64,000 nt of DNA from Rhodobacteraceae bacterium HTCC2083 (lineage in GTDB: Bacteria > Pseudomonadota > Alphaproteobacteria > Rhodobacterales > Rhodobacteraceae), in contig DS995276.1 of assembly GCA_000156115.1 (NCBI GenBank), forward strand, positions 1,570,679 to 1,634,678, read 5' to 3'. Positions 51,184 to 61,565 of the stretch are shown here, one piece after another. Made by a program: the position numbers and the translations under genes. The notes beneath the pieces are model-generated. The model saw only the letters and a list, made by a program, of their open reading frames with translations. It did no database searches and was not told the DNA's origin. How positions within the stretch are numbered: position 1 is the first letter of the stretch; each line of letters begins with the position of its first letter.

Positions 51184-52025
51184 TCCGTGGTACCCGCACG
51201 TTCTGGCGCACGCGGATAGGTGCCTAGAATTGTGATCTCGCTGGTGAAATAGCTGAGCTCGTCCAGCGCGCGTTTGACGTTTTCATCCTCTGGATGGCCT
51301 TCAATGTCAGCGTAAAATTGCGTCGCTGTGAAGTGACCATCCACCATGTAGCTTTCCAGCTTGGTCATATTGACCCCATTGGTCGCAAAACCACCCATCG
51401 CCTTGTAAAGTGCCGCTGGCAGGTTGCGTACGCGAAAGATGAAGCTGGTCAACATGCCCGTATTGCCGCGCTCGGAGAGATCACAGTCGCGTGACATTAC
51501 TAAGAAACGGGTCGTGTTATGCCCGTGATCTTCGATGTTCTTGGCAAGCACGTTTAGGCCGTAAATCTGTGCTGCGAATTCGCTCGCAAGTACGCCGCTG
51601 GTCATATCTCCGCTTTCTGCCAGTTCTGCCGCGGCACCCGCGCTATCGACGGCAGATTCGGGGTGAATGTTGTGTTTGTTCAAAAATGCGGCCGCTTGCG
51701 GGAGCAAAACCGTATGTGCGCGCACCTTTTTGATGTCTGAAAGTTCAGCGCCCGGCATCGCCATGAGACTGATGCGCACGCGTGTGAAGGCCTCGCCAAC
51801 GATGTGCAGATCTGAACTGGGCAACAAACGATGACTGTCGGCCACACGTCCATAGGTCGAGTTTTCAACCGGAAGCATCGCAAATTCAGCGTCTTTGGAG
51901 TTCACGGCGTTGATCACATCCTCGAACGTGCGGCAGGGCAGCGGTTTCATATCGGGGTAATTCTGGGCGCAAGCTTCGTGGGAATAGGCCCCAAGTTCGC
52001 CTTGAAATGCGATCTTTTTGGTCAT
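51180..52025 (-). CDS. pheA: Prephenate dehydratase
   Basis: A 281-residue monofunctional enzyme. The catalytic domain (residues 1-185) has FQGELGAYSHEAC, LPVENSTYGRVADSH and NTTRFLVMSRD; the threonine of NTTRF is the catalytic one. The ACT domain (193-275) has KLESYMVDGHFTATQFYAD, with ESY for phenylalanine sensing. It makes phenylpyruvate for phenylalanine. Confidence 0.93.
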   Translation of the reverse strand: MTKKIAFQGELGAYSHEACAQNYPDMKPLPCRTFEDVINAVNSKDAEFAMLPVENSTYGRVADSHRLLPSSDLHIVGEAFTRVRISLMAMPGAELSDIKKVRAHTVLLPQAAAFLNKHNIHPESAVDSAGAAAELAESGDMTSGVLASEFAAQIYGLNVLAKNIEDHGHNTTRFLVMSRDCDLSERGNTGMLTSFIFRVRNLPAALYKAMGGFATNGVNMTKLESYMVDGHFTATQFYADIEGHPEDENVKRALDELSYFTSEITILGTYPRAPERAGTTD

Positions 52026-52156
52026 GGGTGCGTATCCTCTTTAATTGTGTCTAAAAAACTGTCCCACTCGGGCGTTTCGTCGCGGGTTCTACACCTTGCC
52101 TTAATCCCATGAAAGCCATAGATGTCCGCGCAAAGATATCCAATAGGACAAGACAC

Positions 52157-52672
52157 ATGTTTGACACCATGACATTAACCAAAATCCTTGGCGCTGGTTG
52201 CGGTGCATTGTTGTTGTTCCTGATGGGCAGCTGGGCCGCAGAAGAACTGTATCACATGGGCGGTGGTCACGGTGACGGCGAGCACCTAGCAGGATATGTG
52301 ATCGAAGTTGAAAGCGCCGGCGAAGTTGAAGAAGTCGAAGAGGTCAACATCGTTGAACTGATCGCTGCTGCAGACATCGGCAAGGGCGAGAAAGTCTTTG
52401 GCAAGTGCAAAGCCTGCCACAAGTTGGAAGACGGAGCGAACGGCACTGGTCCGCATCTGTTTAACACTGTGAACCGCGACAAAGGATCCATTGAAGGCTT
52501 CGGCTACTCCACGACGCTTGCCGAAATGGAAGGCAACTGGGGTTATGAAGAGCTGAACGCTTTCCTGACCAACCCCAAAGGTTACGTTAAAGGCACCAAG
52601 ATGAGCTTTTCCGGCCTGAAAAAAGACGCGGATCGCGCGAACTTGATCGCCTATCTTGAGACTATCAAATAA
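52157..52672 (+). CDS. Membrane-anchored cytochrome c (c552-like)
   Basis: A 171-residue c-type cytochrome. An N-terminal helix (residues 9-28) anchors it, then an acidic valine/glutamate linker (48-70) leads to the haem site CKACH near residue 84, with the distal methionine in KGTKMSFSGLK near 150. Length and form match the membrane-anchored c552/CycM of Paracoccus that carries electrons to cytochrome oxidase. AGGA lies nine bases before the ATG. Confidence 0.88.
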   Translation: MFDTMTLTKILGAGCGALLLFLMGSWAAEELYHMGGGHGDGEHLAGYVIEVESAGEVEEVEEVNIVELIAAADIGKGEKVFGKCKACHKLEDGANGTGPHLFNTVNRDKGSIEGFGYSTTLAEMEGNWGYEELNAFLTNPKGYVKGTKMSFSGLKKDADRANLIAYLETIK

Positions 52673-52698
52673 CGCTCCTCGCTACTTTGAATTTCCTT

Positions 52699-52732
52699 AA
52701 AGCCGTCCAGCCAAGCGCTTGGGCGGCTTTTT
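52699..52732 (+). terminator. Intrinsic terminator of the cytochrome c gene
   Basis: AAAGCCGTCC and GGGCGGCTTTTT form a 9-bp stem (one mismatch) with a T tail, about 27 bases after the stop. Confidence 0.8.
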
Positions 52733-52876
52733 CTTTGGGAGTTGCTTGATTTTGAGCCAACGCACGCTCTCTTCACAACCAGTTCATTCATTCAACGCTT
52801 GAATGTGATGTGTGCAGCGCTTTAGCTATGTTAGATAGAAAATAAGCGTAAACGCGACAGATATTGGGAGACAACG

Positions 52877-54814
52877 ATGACAGGTAAATTTCCAAAAAGC
52901 GAAATCACCTTGAAACGCCGCGATCTGATGCTTGGCATGGCCGCTGGCGGTGCTGGTGTAGCGATTGGCTTGCCTCAAGTGGCATTGGCGCAAAGCGGAT
53001 CTGAAGAGATCATTAGAAGTCACGGATATTCCTTTTTCGGCGATTTGCAGTATCCACCGGATTTCACCCATTTCGATTACGTGAACCCAGATGCGCCGAA
53101 AGGTGGTGAGATTTCTCTCTCCACACGCGGCACGTTTGACGGCATGAATCGCTATGCGAGCAAGGGCCGCCCCGGCCAGTATTCGGGTTTGATCGCGGAG
53201 GCGATGTTCAGCCGCGCGCCTTTTGATGCCGCGGTTCCGGCAGATTCGATCACAGATGCGTATTGCCACCTTGCCGAAGCGGTAGAGTATCCTGCGACCA
53301 AAGAATGGTGCGTCTTCCACCTGCGCACGGAAGCGAAATTCTCCGATGGGCGACAGTTGACCGCACATGATGCCGCGTTCACGCACAATTTGTTCTTAGA
53401 GCAGGGCATTCGCAGCTACGCGCGTTCTGTCAAGCAACGCATTTCGGGTGTTGAAGTAATCGATGATCAAACGCTGAAATACACATTCGTTGACGGTATT
53501 TCACGCCGCTCCCTGATAAGCCAAGTTGGCGGATCACCGGTGTTTTCCAAAGACTGGTATGAAGAAACTGGCGAGCGTCTTGATGAGCCGTCTTTGCTCA
53601 CGCAGCTTGGCTCTGGCCCTTATGTGGTTGAAGATTTTGAGATCAACCGTTTCATTATTTACAAGCGCAACCCGGATTATTGGGGCTGGCACTTGCCCGT
53701 GAACGTGGGGCGTCACAATTTTGATCGCGTGCGTGTGGAATATTTCGGCGATCAGACTGCCGAATTTGAGGCTTTCAAGGCGGGCGAGTACACGTTCCGT
53801 CAAGAAACCAGCACTAAACAGTGGGCGACGGGATATGATTTCCCGGGTGTCGAAAAGGGCTATATCAAACGCGAGCAGTTGCCGAATGACAATCCGCCAA
53901 CGCCCTCTGGCTTCGTGTTCAACCTGCTGCGCGAACCGTTCACGGACCTGCGCGTACGCGAAGCGTTGAGCCTTGCGTATAATTTTGAATGGGTCTCTTC
54001 GTCTTTGCAGTTTGGCCTGACGAAACAGCGCAATTCCTTCGTTGAGAATTCGGCGCTAGAGGCTAAAGGCGTGCCCGAAGGTTTGGAGCGTGCATTCTTA
54101 GAAAGCCTTGGTGATCTTGTGCCAGATGTGGTGATGAACGGCGAAGCTGTGATGGCGCATACCTCTAACGGTGATACAGTTTCTGATCGTCGAAATCAGC
54201 GTAAGGCGCTGAAATTGCTGAAAGACGCGGGCTGGTCTGTCAATGATGATGGCAAGTTCGTTGATGCCGATGGAAAGTTGATTGAGTTCAAAATCATGCT
54301 GTCTTCCAGTACGGGTGACACCGTTGAAGCGATCATAACGACCTACGTCCAGACCCTGAATAAATGGGGCATCAGCGCGGATATGGAAAAGATTGATTCC
54401 GCGCAATATGCGTCGCGCTACTACGACAAAGACTGGGACATGATGTACTTCCGCAACCAGCCTTTCTTGGCGGCGGGAACAGGCCTCAAGCAGGCGTATG
54501 GCTCAGAAACGGCTGTGGTGTCGTCGTATAATCCACAGTCACTGCAAAGCCCGTTGGTGGATGCGATCATTGATGGCTCGCTTGAAACCACATCGCGGGA
54601 AGAAGAAGAGGCAGCTTTGCGTGCGCTCGATCGAGTGTTGCGGTATTTGCGCATTCAGATCCATTCCGGTTATGTGGGTGAACATTGGGTCGCGTCCTAT
54701 GACATGTATGAGCACCCTGAAAATCTACCGCCCCTTGCGCTGGGTGCGCTTGATTTTTGGTGGTATAACAAAGAGAAGCATGAAGCGTTGAAAGCTTCTG
54801 GCGCTCTGAGGTAA
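52877..54814 (+). CDS. yejA: Extracellular solute-binding protein, YejA type (peptide ABC)
   Basis: A 645-residue periplasmic receptor of the SBP_bac_5 family. The start has a twin-arginine-like LKRRDLMLGMAAGG and a cleavage region ALAQS near residue 38. PSFTH-like text is FTHFDYVNPDAPKGGEISLS, typical of YejA. It is the first gene of the yejABEF importer that takes up oligopeptides. A GGGAG site precedes the ATG. Confidence 0.9.
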   Translation: MTGKFPKSEITLKRRDLMLGMAAGGAGVAIGLPQVALAQSGSEEIIRSHGYSFFGDLQYPPDFTHFDYVNPDAPKGGEISLSTRGTFDGMNRYASKGRPGQYSGLIAEAMFSRAPFDAAVPADSITDAYCHLAEAVEYPATKEWCVFHLRTEAKFSDGRQLTAHDAAFTHNLFLEQGIRSYARSVKQRISGVEVIDDQTLKYTFVDGISRRSLISQVGGSPVFSKDWYEETGERLDEPSLLTQLGSGPYVVEDFEINRFIIYKRNPDYWGWHLPVNVGRHNFDRVRVEYFGDQTAEFEAFKAGEYTFRQETSTKQWATGYDFPGVEKGYIKREQLPNDNPPTPSGFVFNLLREPFTDLRVREALSLAYNFEWVSSSLQFGLTKQRNSFVENSALEAKGVPEGLERAFLESLGDLVPDVVMNGEAVMAHTSNGDTVSDRRNQRKALKLLKDAGWSVNDDGKFVDADGKLIEFKIMLSSSTGDTVEAIITTYVQTLNKWGISADMEKIDSAQYASRYYDKDWDMMYFRNQPFLAAGTGLKQAYGSETAVVSSYNPQSLQSPLVDAIIDGSLETTSREEEEAALRALDRVLRYLRIQIHSGYVGEHWVASYDMYEHPENLPPLALGALDFWWYNKEKHEALKASGALR

Positions 54815-54820
54815 ACCGCT

Positions 54821-55906
54821 TTGGGCGCTTATATTCTTCGACGGCTATTGCTGATCATACCGACGTTGCTCGGGATTATGATCGTCAATTTCACGCTAGT
54901 TCAGTTCGTTCCCGGTGGTCCTGTTGAACAGGTTCTCGCTCAAATGCAGGGTGGGGGTGACGTGTTCGAGGGCTTTTCCGGCGGGGGCAATGATGTGGCG
55001 GAAGAAACCTTCGGATCTGACAGTGACTATGTCGGTGCGCGTGGGCTGCCTAAAGAATTTATCGAAGAGTTAGAGAAAGAATTCGGTTTTGATAAACCGC
55101 CGCTTGAGCGGTTTTTCAATATGCTCTGGAATTACATGCGGCTTGATTTCGGCGAGAGTTATTTCCGTTCCATCAGCGTTGTGGATTTGGTGCTCGAAAA
55201 GATGCCCGTTTCGATCACGCTGGGGCTATGGTCGACGATTATTGCGTATCTGGTCTCGATTCCGTTAGGCATTCGCAAGGCGGTGCATGACGGCACGAGC
55301 TTTGACACATGGACCTCCGCGATGATTATCGTGGCCTATGCAATCCCTGGATTTTTGTTCGCGATTCTGCTGCTCGTGCTATTTGCGGGGGGCTCTTACT
55401 GGCAGATTTTCCCGCTAAGGGGGCTGACCTCTGAAGGGTTTGAGAACCTTAGTCCGATTGGCAAAGCGCTCGATTATCTTTGGCACATCGCTTTGCCGGT
55501 GCTCGCCTCGACCATTTCTGCCTTTGCGACGTTGACCTTACTGACCAAGAACAGCTTTCTCGATGAGATCAAAAAGCACTATGTGATGACCGCGCGCGCT
55601 AAAGGGCTGAGCGAAAGCCGAGTGCTCTATGGGCATGTGTTTCGCAATGCGATGCTGATCGTGATCGCGGGTTTCCCGGCTGTTTTCATCTCTGTGTTCT
55701 TTAGCGGATCATTAATTATCGAGACGATTTTCTCGCTCGATGGTTTGGGGCGACTTGGCTTTGAGGCGGCGGTTGCGCGGGATTATCCGGTGATTTTTGG
55801 CACGCTGTTTATCTTTGGTCTCATTGGTTTGATCGTCAGTATCCTGAGCGATTTAATGTATGTGCTTGTCGATCCGCGCATTGATTTTGAAAAGCGGGAG
55901 GGCTGA
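54821..55906 (+). CDS. yejB: Peptide ABC transporter permease YejB
   Basis: A 361-residue membrane permease beginning at a [24 protein letters not shown] is the typical first helix, [16 protein letters not shown] the conserved start loop, and [24 protein letters not shown] the EAA motif that meets the ATPase. Six or so helices fit. The start is 4 bases after the yejA stop. Confidence 0.9.
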   Translation: MGAYILRRLLLIIPTLLGIMIVNFTLVQFVPGGPVEQVLAQMQGGGDVFEGFSGGGNDVAEETFGSDSDYVGARGLPKEFIEELEKEFGFDKPPLERFFNMLWNYMRLDFGESYFRSISVVDLVLEKMPVSITLGLWSTIIAYLVSIPLGIRKAVHDGTSFDTWTSAMIIVAYAIPGFLFAILLLVLFAGGSYWQIFPLRGLTSEGFENLSPIGKALDYLWHIALPVLASTISAFATLTLLTKNSFLDEIKKHYVMTARAKGLSESRVLYGHVFRNAMLIVIAGFPAVFISVFFSGSLIIETIFSLDGLGRLGFEAAVARDYPVIFGTLFIFGLIGLIVSILSDLMYVLVDPRIDFEKREG

Positions 55907-55910
55907 TCGC

Positions 55911-57017
55911 ATGGCTCTGTCCCCGCTTAATCAACGCCGATGGCGCAACTTCAAAAATAACCGGCGTGCGCTGTGGTCATTGATCATCTTCTCGGTGTTA
56001 TTCGGCCTAAGCCTGTTCGCGGAATTCATCGCCAACGACAAACCCATCGCTGTCAGCTATCGCGGCGAGTTGAGCATGCCCGTGTTCAAGTTTTACCCCG
56101 AAACAGCCTTTGGCGGAGATTTCGAAACCGAAGCGGTTTACCGCGATATTGAAGTGCAATGTTTGATCAAATCAGGCGGTTTGGAGGAGTGCTGGGATGA
56201 TCCCGAAGGGGCGGTAAACGCCATCGAGGCAGGCACGTTCGAGGGCGAAGGTTTCTCCAAAGGCTGGATGCTTTGGCCCGTGATTCCTTATGCTTACGAC
56301 ACAACGGTTGATCGTCCTGGTGCTGCGCCACTCGCGCCCAACGGCGAAAACTTGTTGGGCACGGATGACACGAAGCGCGACGTGCTCGCGCGTGTGATCT
56401 ACGGGTTCCGATTGTCGATCTTGTTCACGTTGATTGTCACTTCACTGGCCAGCGTGATCGGCATCGCGGCGGGCGCGTTGCAGGGTTATTTCGGGGGTTG
56501 GGTTGACTTGATTTTCCAACGCGTCATCGAGATTTGGAGTGCGGTCCCCTCGCTTTACATCATCATTATCATGTTTGCGATTTTGGGACGTAGTTTTTGG
56601 CTTCTCGTGTTCCTTATGGTGCTTTTCGGATGGATGGCTTTGGTTGGAGTCGTACGCGCTGAGTTTTTGCGTGCTCGAAACCTAGAATATGTACGCGCGG
56701 CGAAAGCCTTGGGCGTCAGCAACACAGTGATCATGTTCCGCCATATGTTGCCGAACGCGATGGTCGCGACCGTCACCATGTTGCCCTTTATCGTAACCGG
56801 CACGATTAGCGCGTTAGCAGGCCTCGATTTTCTTGGGTTCGGATTGCCATCCTCGTCGCCCTCATTGGGGGAGATGACATTGCAGGCTAAGCAGAACTTG
56901 CAAGCGCCTTGGCTCGCCTTCACCGCGTTTACTGTCTTTGCCGTGATGCTGTCGCTTCTCGTCTTCATCTTTGAGGGCGTGCGCGATGCATTTGATCCAA
57001 GAAAGACATTCTCATGA
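55911..57017 (+). CDS. yejE: Peptide ABC transporter permease YejE
   Basis: A 368-residue permease of the DppC/OppC class with a large periplasmic insertion. First helix NRRALWSLIIFSVLFGLSLF; LGTDDTKRDVLARVIYGFRL near residue 145; EAA motif RAAKALGVSNTVIMFRHMLP near 263. The ATG at 55911 follows GAGGGCTGATCGC. It pairs with YejB. Confidence 0.9.
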   Translation: MALSPLNQRRWRNFKNNRRALWSLIIFSVLFGLSLFAEFIANDKPIAVSYRGELSMPVFKFYPETAFGGDFETEAVYRDIEVQCLIKSGGLEECWDDPEGAVNAIEAGTFEGEGFSKGWMLWPVIPYAYDTTVDRPGAAPLAPNGENLLGTDDTKRDVLARVIYGFRLSILFTLIVTSLASVIGIAAGALQGYFGGWVDLIFQRVIEIWSAVPSLYIIIIMFAILGRSFWLLVFLMVLFGWMALVGVVRAEFLRARNLEYVRAAKALGVSNTVIMFRHMLPNAMVATVTMLPFIVTGTISALAGLDFLGFGLPSSSPSLGEMTLQAKQNLQAPWLAFTAFTVFAVMLSLLVFIFEGVRDAFDPRKTFS

Positions 57018-58612
57018 GCGCCCTTTTGACGGTCAAAGACCTCACAGTTGCCTTCCGCCAAGATGGTCAACTAAGCGAGGCGGTGCGTGGCGTCAGCTTC
57101 ACTGTGGATCGTGGTGAAACCGTTGCGTTGGTTGGTGAAAGCGGGTCGGGAAAATCCGTCACAGCGCTGAGTTCTGTGTCGTTGTTGGGCTCAAGCGCGG
57201 TGACAGGCGGGTCAATTACCTATGAGGGCCAAGAGATGGTCGGCGCTGACGAAGCCCTGTTGCGCAAAGTGCGCGGCAACGACATTAGCTTTATTTTTCA
57301 AGAGCCGATGACCTCACTTAACCCATTGCACATATTGGAAAAACAGCTTGGTGAGTCGCTGGCTTTGCACCAAGGTGTGGTTGGAGACGTGGCGCGGGAC
57401 CGAACCTTATCGCTACTGGATGAGGTCGGAATTCGCAATCCCGAGAGCCGTTTGAATTCTTATCCGCATCAATTGTCTGGTGGGCAAAGACAGCGCGTTA
57501 TGATCGCGATGGCTTTGGCGAATAATCCCGATCTATTAATCGCGGATGAGCCGACGACAGCGCTTGACGTGACGATCCAAGCGCAGATCCTGGAGCTTCT
57601 GGCAGGCCTGAAAAAACACAAAAACATGGGTTTGCTGTTCATCACTCACGATCTTGGAATTGTGCGCAGCATTGCCGATAAGGTTTGCGTTATGAAGGCG
57701 GGCGAGATCGTCGAGGCGGGTCCAACGGATGAGGTATTTAACAATCCTAAACACGAATACACCAAGATTTTGCTTAATGCGCATTCGGTAGGCACCCCTG
57801 ATCCTGTTCCTGCTGGTGCTAAAGAAATTGCCAGCACCGAAAATTTAAAAATCTGGTTTCCTATTCAAAAAGGTCTGTTGAAGAAGACTGTTGGCCATGT
57901 CAAAGCCGTGAACGATGCGACACTGTCTGTGCGCGCGGGTGAAACCCTTGGTATTGTTGGGGAAAGTGGATCTGGTAAGACGACGTTGGCGCTTGCGATG
58001 ATGCGTTTGATTGCCTCTGAGGGTGGTTTGAATTTTGCGGGCGAAGACACACGCGCATGGTCTACTCGTCAGTTGAGGGCTGCGCGCAAGGACATGCAGA
58101 TCGTTTTTCAGGATCCTTTTGGATCTTTGTCACCGCGCATGACCGCTGAGCAGATCATCGCCGAAGGGCTTGGCGTGCACGGAACGGATGGCGCGAAAAC
58201 GCCCCGTGATATGGTCGCGGACATCATGAGCGAAGTGGGGCTAGATCCAAAGACTATGCACCGCTATCCACATGAGTTCTCTGGTGGCCAACGTCAAAGG
58301 ATCGCAATTGCACGTGCGATGATACTGCGACCCAAATTGGTAGTTTTGGACGAACCGACCAGTGCGTTGGACATGACGGTGCAGGTGCAGATCGTGGAAT
58401 TGCTCCGCGGTTTGCAGCAAAAATATGGGCTGGCCTATCTGTTCATCAGTCATGATTTGAACGTCGTGCGGGCGATGTCGCACAAGGTTTTGGTGATGAA
58501 ACAAGGCGATATCGTCGAAATGGGCGAGAGCGAAGCGCTGTTTAGTGCGCCACAACATGAATATACGCAGGCGCTTCTAAGTGCGGCGCTTGATCATCGT
58601 GCGAACATGTAG
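57014..58612 (+). CDS. yejF: Peptide ABC transporter ATP-binding protein YejF
   Basis: A 532-residue protein of two fused ATPase halves. Half one: Walker [13 protein letters not shown] near residue 36, [15 protein letters not shown] near 155, Walker B LLIADEPT near 173. Half two: [13 protein letters not shown] near 316, [13 protein letters not shown] near 422, [10 protein letters not shown] near 442. It powers YejBE. Start overlaps yejE by four bases. Confidence 0.93.
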   Translation: MSALLTVKDLTVAFRQDGQLSEAVRGVSFTVDRGETVALVGESGSGKSVTALSSVSLLGSSAVTGGSITYEGQEMVGADEALLRKVRGNDISFIFQEPMTSLNPLHILEKQLGESLALHQGVVGDVARDRTLSLLDEVGIRNPESRLNSYPHQLSGGQRQRVMIAMALANNPDLLIADEPTTALDVTIQAQILELLAGLKKHKNMGLLFITHDLGIVRSIADKVCVMKAGEIVEAGPTDEVFNNPKHEYTKILLNAHSVGTPDPVPAGAKEIASTENLKIWFPIQKGLLKKTVGHVKAVNDATLSVRAGETLGIVGESGSGKTTLALAMMRLIASEGGLNFAGEDTRAWSTRQLRAARKDMQIVFQDPFGSLSPRMTAEQIIAEGLGVHGTDGAKTPRDMVADIMSEVGLDPKTMHRYPHEFSGGQRQRIAIARAMILRPKLVVLDEPTSALDMTVQVQIVELLRGLQQKYGLAYLFISHDLNVVRAMSHKVLVMKQGDIVEMGESEALFSAPQHEYTQALLSAALDHRANM

Positions 58613-58615
58613 AAA

Positions 58616-58640
58616 CGCCCAAAGCTGGGTGCCTTGGGCG
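58616..58640 (-). terminator. Terminator hairpin between yejF and the small-ORF pair
   Basis: CGCCCAA and TTGGGCG form a 7-bp stem with an 11-base loop; a T-rich run follows only on the minus strand. It would end the small ORFs at 58646-58892, and may also slow read-through from yejF. Confidence 0.5.
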
Positions 58641-58645
58641 CTCAA

Positions 58646-58756
58646 TTAGCGGCGTTTTGTTAACCTTTGACAGCGATAGGCTGGCCCGACTCGGCAGGTG
58701 CCTTGGCCGCAATTCTTGGCAACTTGCGGCGCGAGAAAGACAATCGGATCAATCAT
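58646..58756 (-). CDS. Tiny ORF 2 (36 residues), downstream of tiny ORF 1
   Basis: The frame gives MIDPIVFLAPQVAKNCGQGT, then a short cysteine- and arginine-rich tail. AAAGGAG lies seven bases before the ATG. It overlaps tiny ORF 1 by eight bases. No family is recognised. The strong ribosome site and terminator behind it make translation plausible, but the length is too short to be sure. Confidence 0.35.
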   Translation of the reverse strand: MIDPIVFLAPQVAKNCGQGTCRVGPAYRCQRLTKRR

Positions 58757-58892
58757 CGCGCGGCTCCTTTGAGGGGACTTTCGGGGCATAATGATGCGGT
58801 TCGCGCCAATGTGCAGGCATGTCCCAACGCGGTTTGGGACAGCGGTCCTGGTAGGAGGCGCGGATAAAGCTGTCTGCGAGTATATTCAACAT
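58749..58892 (-). CDS. Tiny ORF 1 (47 residues), divergent from the broken LysR gene
   Basis: The frame reads MLNILADSFIRASYQDRCPK, then a tryptophan- and histidine-rich stretch (PRWDMPAHWREPHHYAPK). AAAGGAG lies six bases before the ATG, as good as any gene in the window. Codon use looks genuine. I recall no named family. Position next to a LysR-type gene suggests it was its target. Confidence 0.5.
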   Translation of the reverse strand: MLNILADSFIRASYQDRCPKPRWDMPAHWREPHHYAPKVPSKEPRDD

Positions 58893-58988
58893 TTTCTTCT
58901 CCTTTATTCATTTCATGCTTTGAATATTTATTGAAACGAGGGAGACTGCGAGTCATGAAGAATTTCAATATGTAAGCTGAGATTTCAT

Positions 58989-59854
58989 ATGAATTGGCGA
59001 GATATGCCGCCCTTATCTGCGTTGCGCGCGTTTCATGCCTATGCGAAAGTGGGTCGATGCCGCGCGCGGGCGCTACCCTCAGCGTGTCTCATGCGGCGAT
59101 TAGTCAACAGATCAGAAATCTTGAAAGCTTTCTCAACGTGCCCCTTTTGGATCGCACCGCGAGGCAAGCGCAATTGACGGATGAAGGCCTCGCGCTTGCC
59201 AAAGTGTTAAGCGGCAGCTTCGAAGCGATCAGCGCACAAGTGACGCAGATGACGACGAAAGACACAGAGCGCCCTTTGGTCGTTTCCACGACACCGAGTT
59301 TCGCGGCGAACTGGTTGGTGCCAAGACTTGCGGAGTTTCGCGTGAAACATCCCGAGGTGAATGTGGTGATTGATGCGAACCCGGACATGAGCGCGTTGGG
59401 ACCGACTGGCGCGGACCTTGCGATCTGATTTGGGCAAGGGGAGTGGGATGGTTTGGACGCGCAGCTGTTGGTTCAAACACGGCGCTTTGCGGTCGCGTCG
59501 CCTGCATTCATTTGTGACGATTGCCCGACATCTCCTGCAGATCTCGCGCGGTTCCCGATCTTGCAAGAAGTCGGAACCTCTGAAAGTTCGCTGTGGCTGG
59601 CCAAGCACGGTGTGTGTGATGCAGGGCAGGGCGGGGTGACGGTTTTGCCAGGCAACTTGACCCTAGACGCGGCGCGTATGGGGCAGGGAATTGCCGTAAC
59701 CGCAGGCGTTTGGGTGCAAGCGGATATCGACAGCGGGCGCTTGCTCAAATTGTTCGAAGATGAGGAAGACTTTGGCTACTACATCGTGACGCGCGCTGGC
59801 GTGCACCGCGCGTCGCTTAAGGCGTTCCGCAAGTGGTTGAGATCGCAGATCTAG
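58989..59854 (+). pseudogene. LysR-family regulator (GcvA type), broken
   Basis: The ATG at 58989 opens MNWRDMPPLSALRAFHAYAK, but a one-base deletion near 59053 shifts the frame. The helix-turn-helix continues as SHAAISQQIRNLESFLNVPL, and a CGA-to-TGA change at 59426-59428 (DLAI then stop then FGQGEWDGLDAQLL in the same frame) ends it again. The rest is normal to 59854. Two single-base lesions, both recent in appearance. It is convergent with dacC and overlaps its stop by four bases. Confidence 0.8.
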
Positions 59855-61275
59855 GAGCTGGGCCCGATCATAAAGCACTGCACATTGCGTGCGGCAAGTC
59901 TGCGACATGCCAGATCAGCGCGTTCACGAGAAAGCCCAACGAAATTAGCATCATAGCCGGTTTTGCGTTCCGTCACAGAGCGACGAGCACCGTCGAGCGC
60001 GTTCATCTCGGCGAGGGCGGTTTTCAGCAAAACGCGCTCTGCTTTGTAGCGGTTGGGATAGAGGCCAATGTTGATGCCCCAATGCCGCCCACCTGACGTC
60101 GAAATGCGCGTGACGACTTGCTGCTTGGGTTTCACACTCGGCTCTGGTTTGGGTTGAGTGAGAGAGGCGAGAAGCAGCGCTTTTGGTCGCGCCGCGGGCT
60201 TTGGCGAGCTTAAAACAGCCGCTGTCGAGGCGCGCGTGACTTGCCCGTTTGAGGCGCCGTTGACTTGGGCTTCTACCAAGGCCTGGCGCACATCATCCTT
60301 CAAAGACACAAGGACTGGCGCGGTTTCTGGACGCAAGGCCCGTGCTTTAGGTCGCAGGCTTTTCTTCACTGCACCTACAACGCGGATTGTTTTCGCAGAC
60401 GCGCGCGAACCGCCATAGGCGGGTTTCGTAGGCTTTCGCAGCGCAACACGAGAAGGCGCGCGCTTGAAACCCATGTCGAGCAATTCAGCCACCCGTGCAT
60501 TGCGTGTCGCGGTGGATCGACCGCCGAAAACAGTCGCGATAATCCGTTCCTGACCGCGCTCTGCGGAGGCCACAAGATTGAAACCAGCGGCGCGCGTGTA
60601 CCCAGTCTTAATTCCGTCCGCACCCCTATAATTGCTTAGTAAGCGCCGGTTGGTGTTAGGGACAGTTTTCACGCCCGCATCCGTCGATTTGCGCGAAAAA
60701 AGATTGTAGTAGTCTGGATAATCATAGAGCAAATGGCGACCCAGCGTGGACATATCGCGCGCTGTTGAGAGGTGGCCCTTTTCGGTCAGACCATGTGCGT
60801 TTTTGAAGGTGGTCTTGGACATGCCAAGAGATTTTGCCGTACGGGTCATACGTCGTGCGAAGGCTGCTTCGGAACCCTCAAGGATCTCGCCAATGGCTGT
60901 CGCTGCATCGTTTGCAGACTTCACAGCCGCCGCGCGAATGAGGTAGCGGAATTTGATCCGCTGGCCGGAACGCAGACCGAGTTTGGAGGGTTGTTCCGCT
61001 GCAGCATTGGCGGAAATTTTCACTGTGGTATCGAGAGTAATCTCACCATTTTCAATGGCTTGGAAGGCGACATAGAGCGTCATCATCTTGGTTAGCGATG
61101 CAGGATGCAAGCGCGTATCAGCGTTACGCGCGTGCAGAACCTCGCCAGAGCGTGCATCCATAACAAAAGCCGCATAAGGGGCCGCAGATACGCTAAGCGG
61201 AAGCGCAACCACCAACCAAAGAAGCGAGATGACTAATAGCCCTAAGCGGGCCGGCGATGTATGCCGTACCTTCAC
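59851..61275 (-). CDS. D-alanyl-D-alanine carboxypeptidase with SPOR domain
   Basis: A 474-residue penicillin-binding protein of the PBP5/6 type. A signal peptide ends near residue 30; the active motifs are SLTKMM (serine), KSANDA (SxN) and IKTGYT (KTG). The C-terminus (residues 390-474) is a SPOR domain, which binds denuded peptidoglycan at the septum. It trims pentapeptides in the periplasm. Confidence 0.9.
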   Translation of the reverse strand: MKVRHTSPARLGLLVISLLWLVVALPLSVSAAPYAAFVMDARSGEVLHARNADTRLHPASLTKMMTLYVAFQAIENGEITLDTTVKISANAAAEQPSKLGLRSGQRIKFRYLIRAAAVKSANDAATAIGEILEGSEAAFARRMTRTAKSLGMSKTTFKNAHGLTEKGHLSTARDMSTLGRHLLYDYPDYYNLFSRKSTDAGVKTVPNTNRRLLSNYRGADGIKTGYTRAAGFNLVASAERGQERIIATVFGGRSTATRNARVAELLDMGFKRAPSRVALRKPTKPAYGGSRASAKTIRVVGAVKKSLRPKARALRPETAPVLVSLKDDVRQALVEAQVNGASNGQVTRASTAAVLSSPKPAARPKALLLASLTQPKPEPSVKPKQQVVTRISTSGGRHWGINIGLYPNRYKAERVLLKTALAEMNALDGARRSVTERKTGYDANFVGLSRERADLACRRLAARNVQCFMIGPSS

Positions 61276-61565
61276 GATTTCTGCCTTTTACTGCCTCAAC
61301 GCCGCCGATTTTCCGACTGACTTATTTTTTATAACTATTAAATAGCACATAATTTTCGATTAATAAAGTATTCAAAACAAAGGAATTTATCGATTTTTGC
61401 CGTTGTGAAATCACAAGATATTGCGGTTGAACGCCAAGCGACCCCAAGACAAGCGATTGTGTCATGAATGTGTTCTTGCGCTGCTTATGTGCTCCGCTCT
61501 TTTCTATTCGGGTATTGGGGTTATATAGAGGTGAAATCTTCGAGAATCCGAGAACAGCTGCACCG

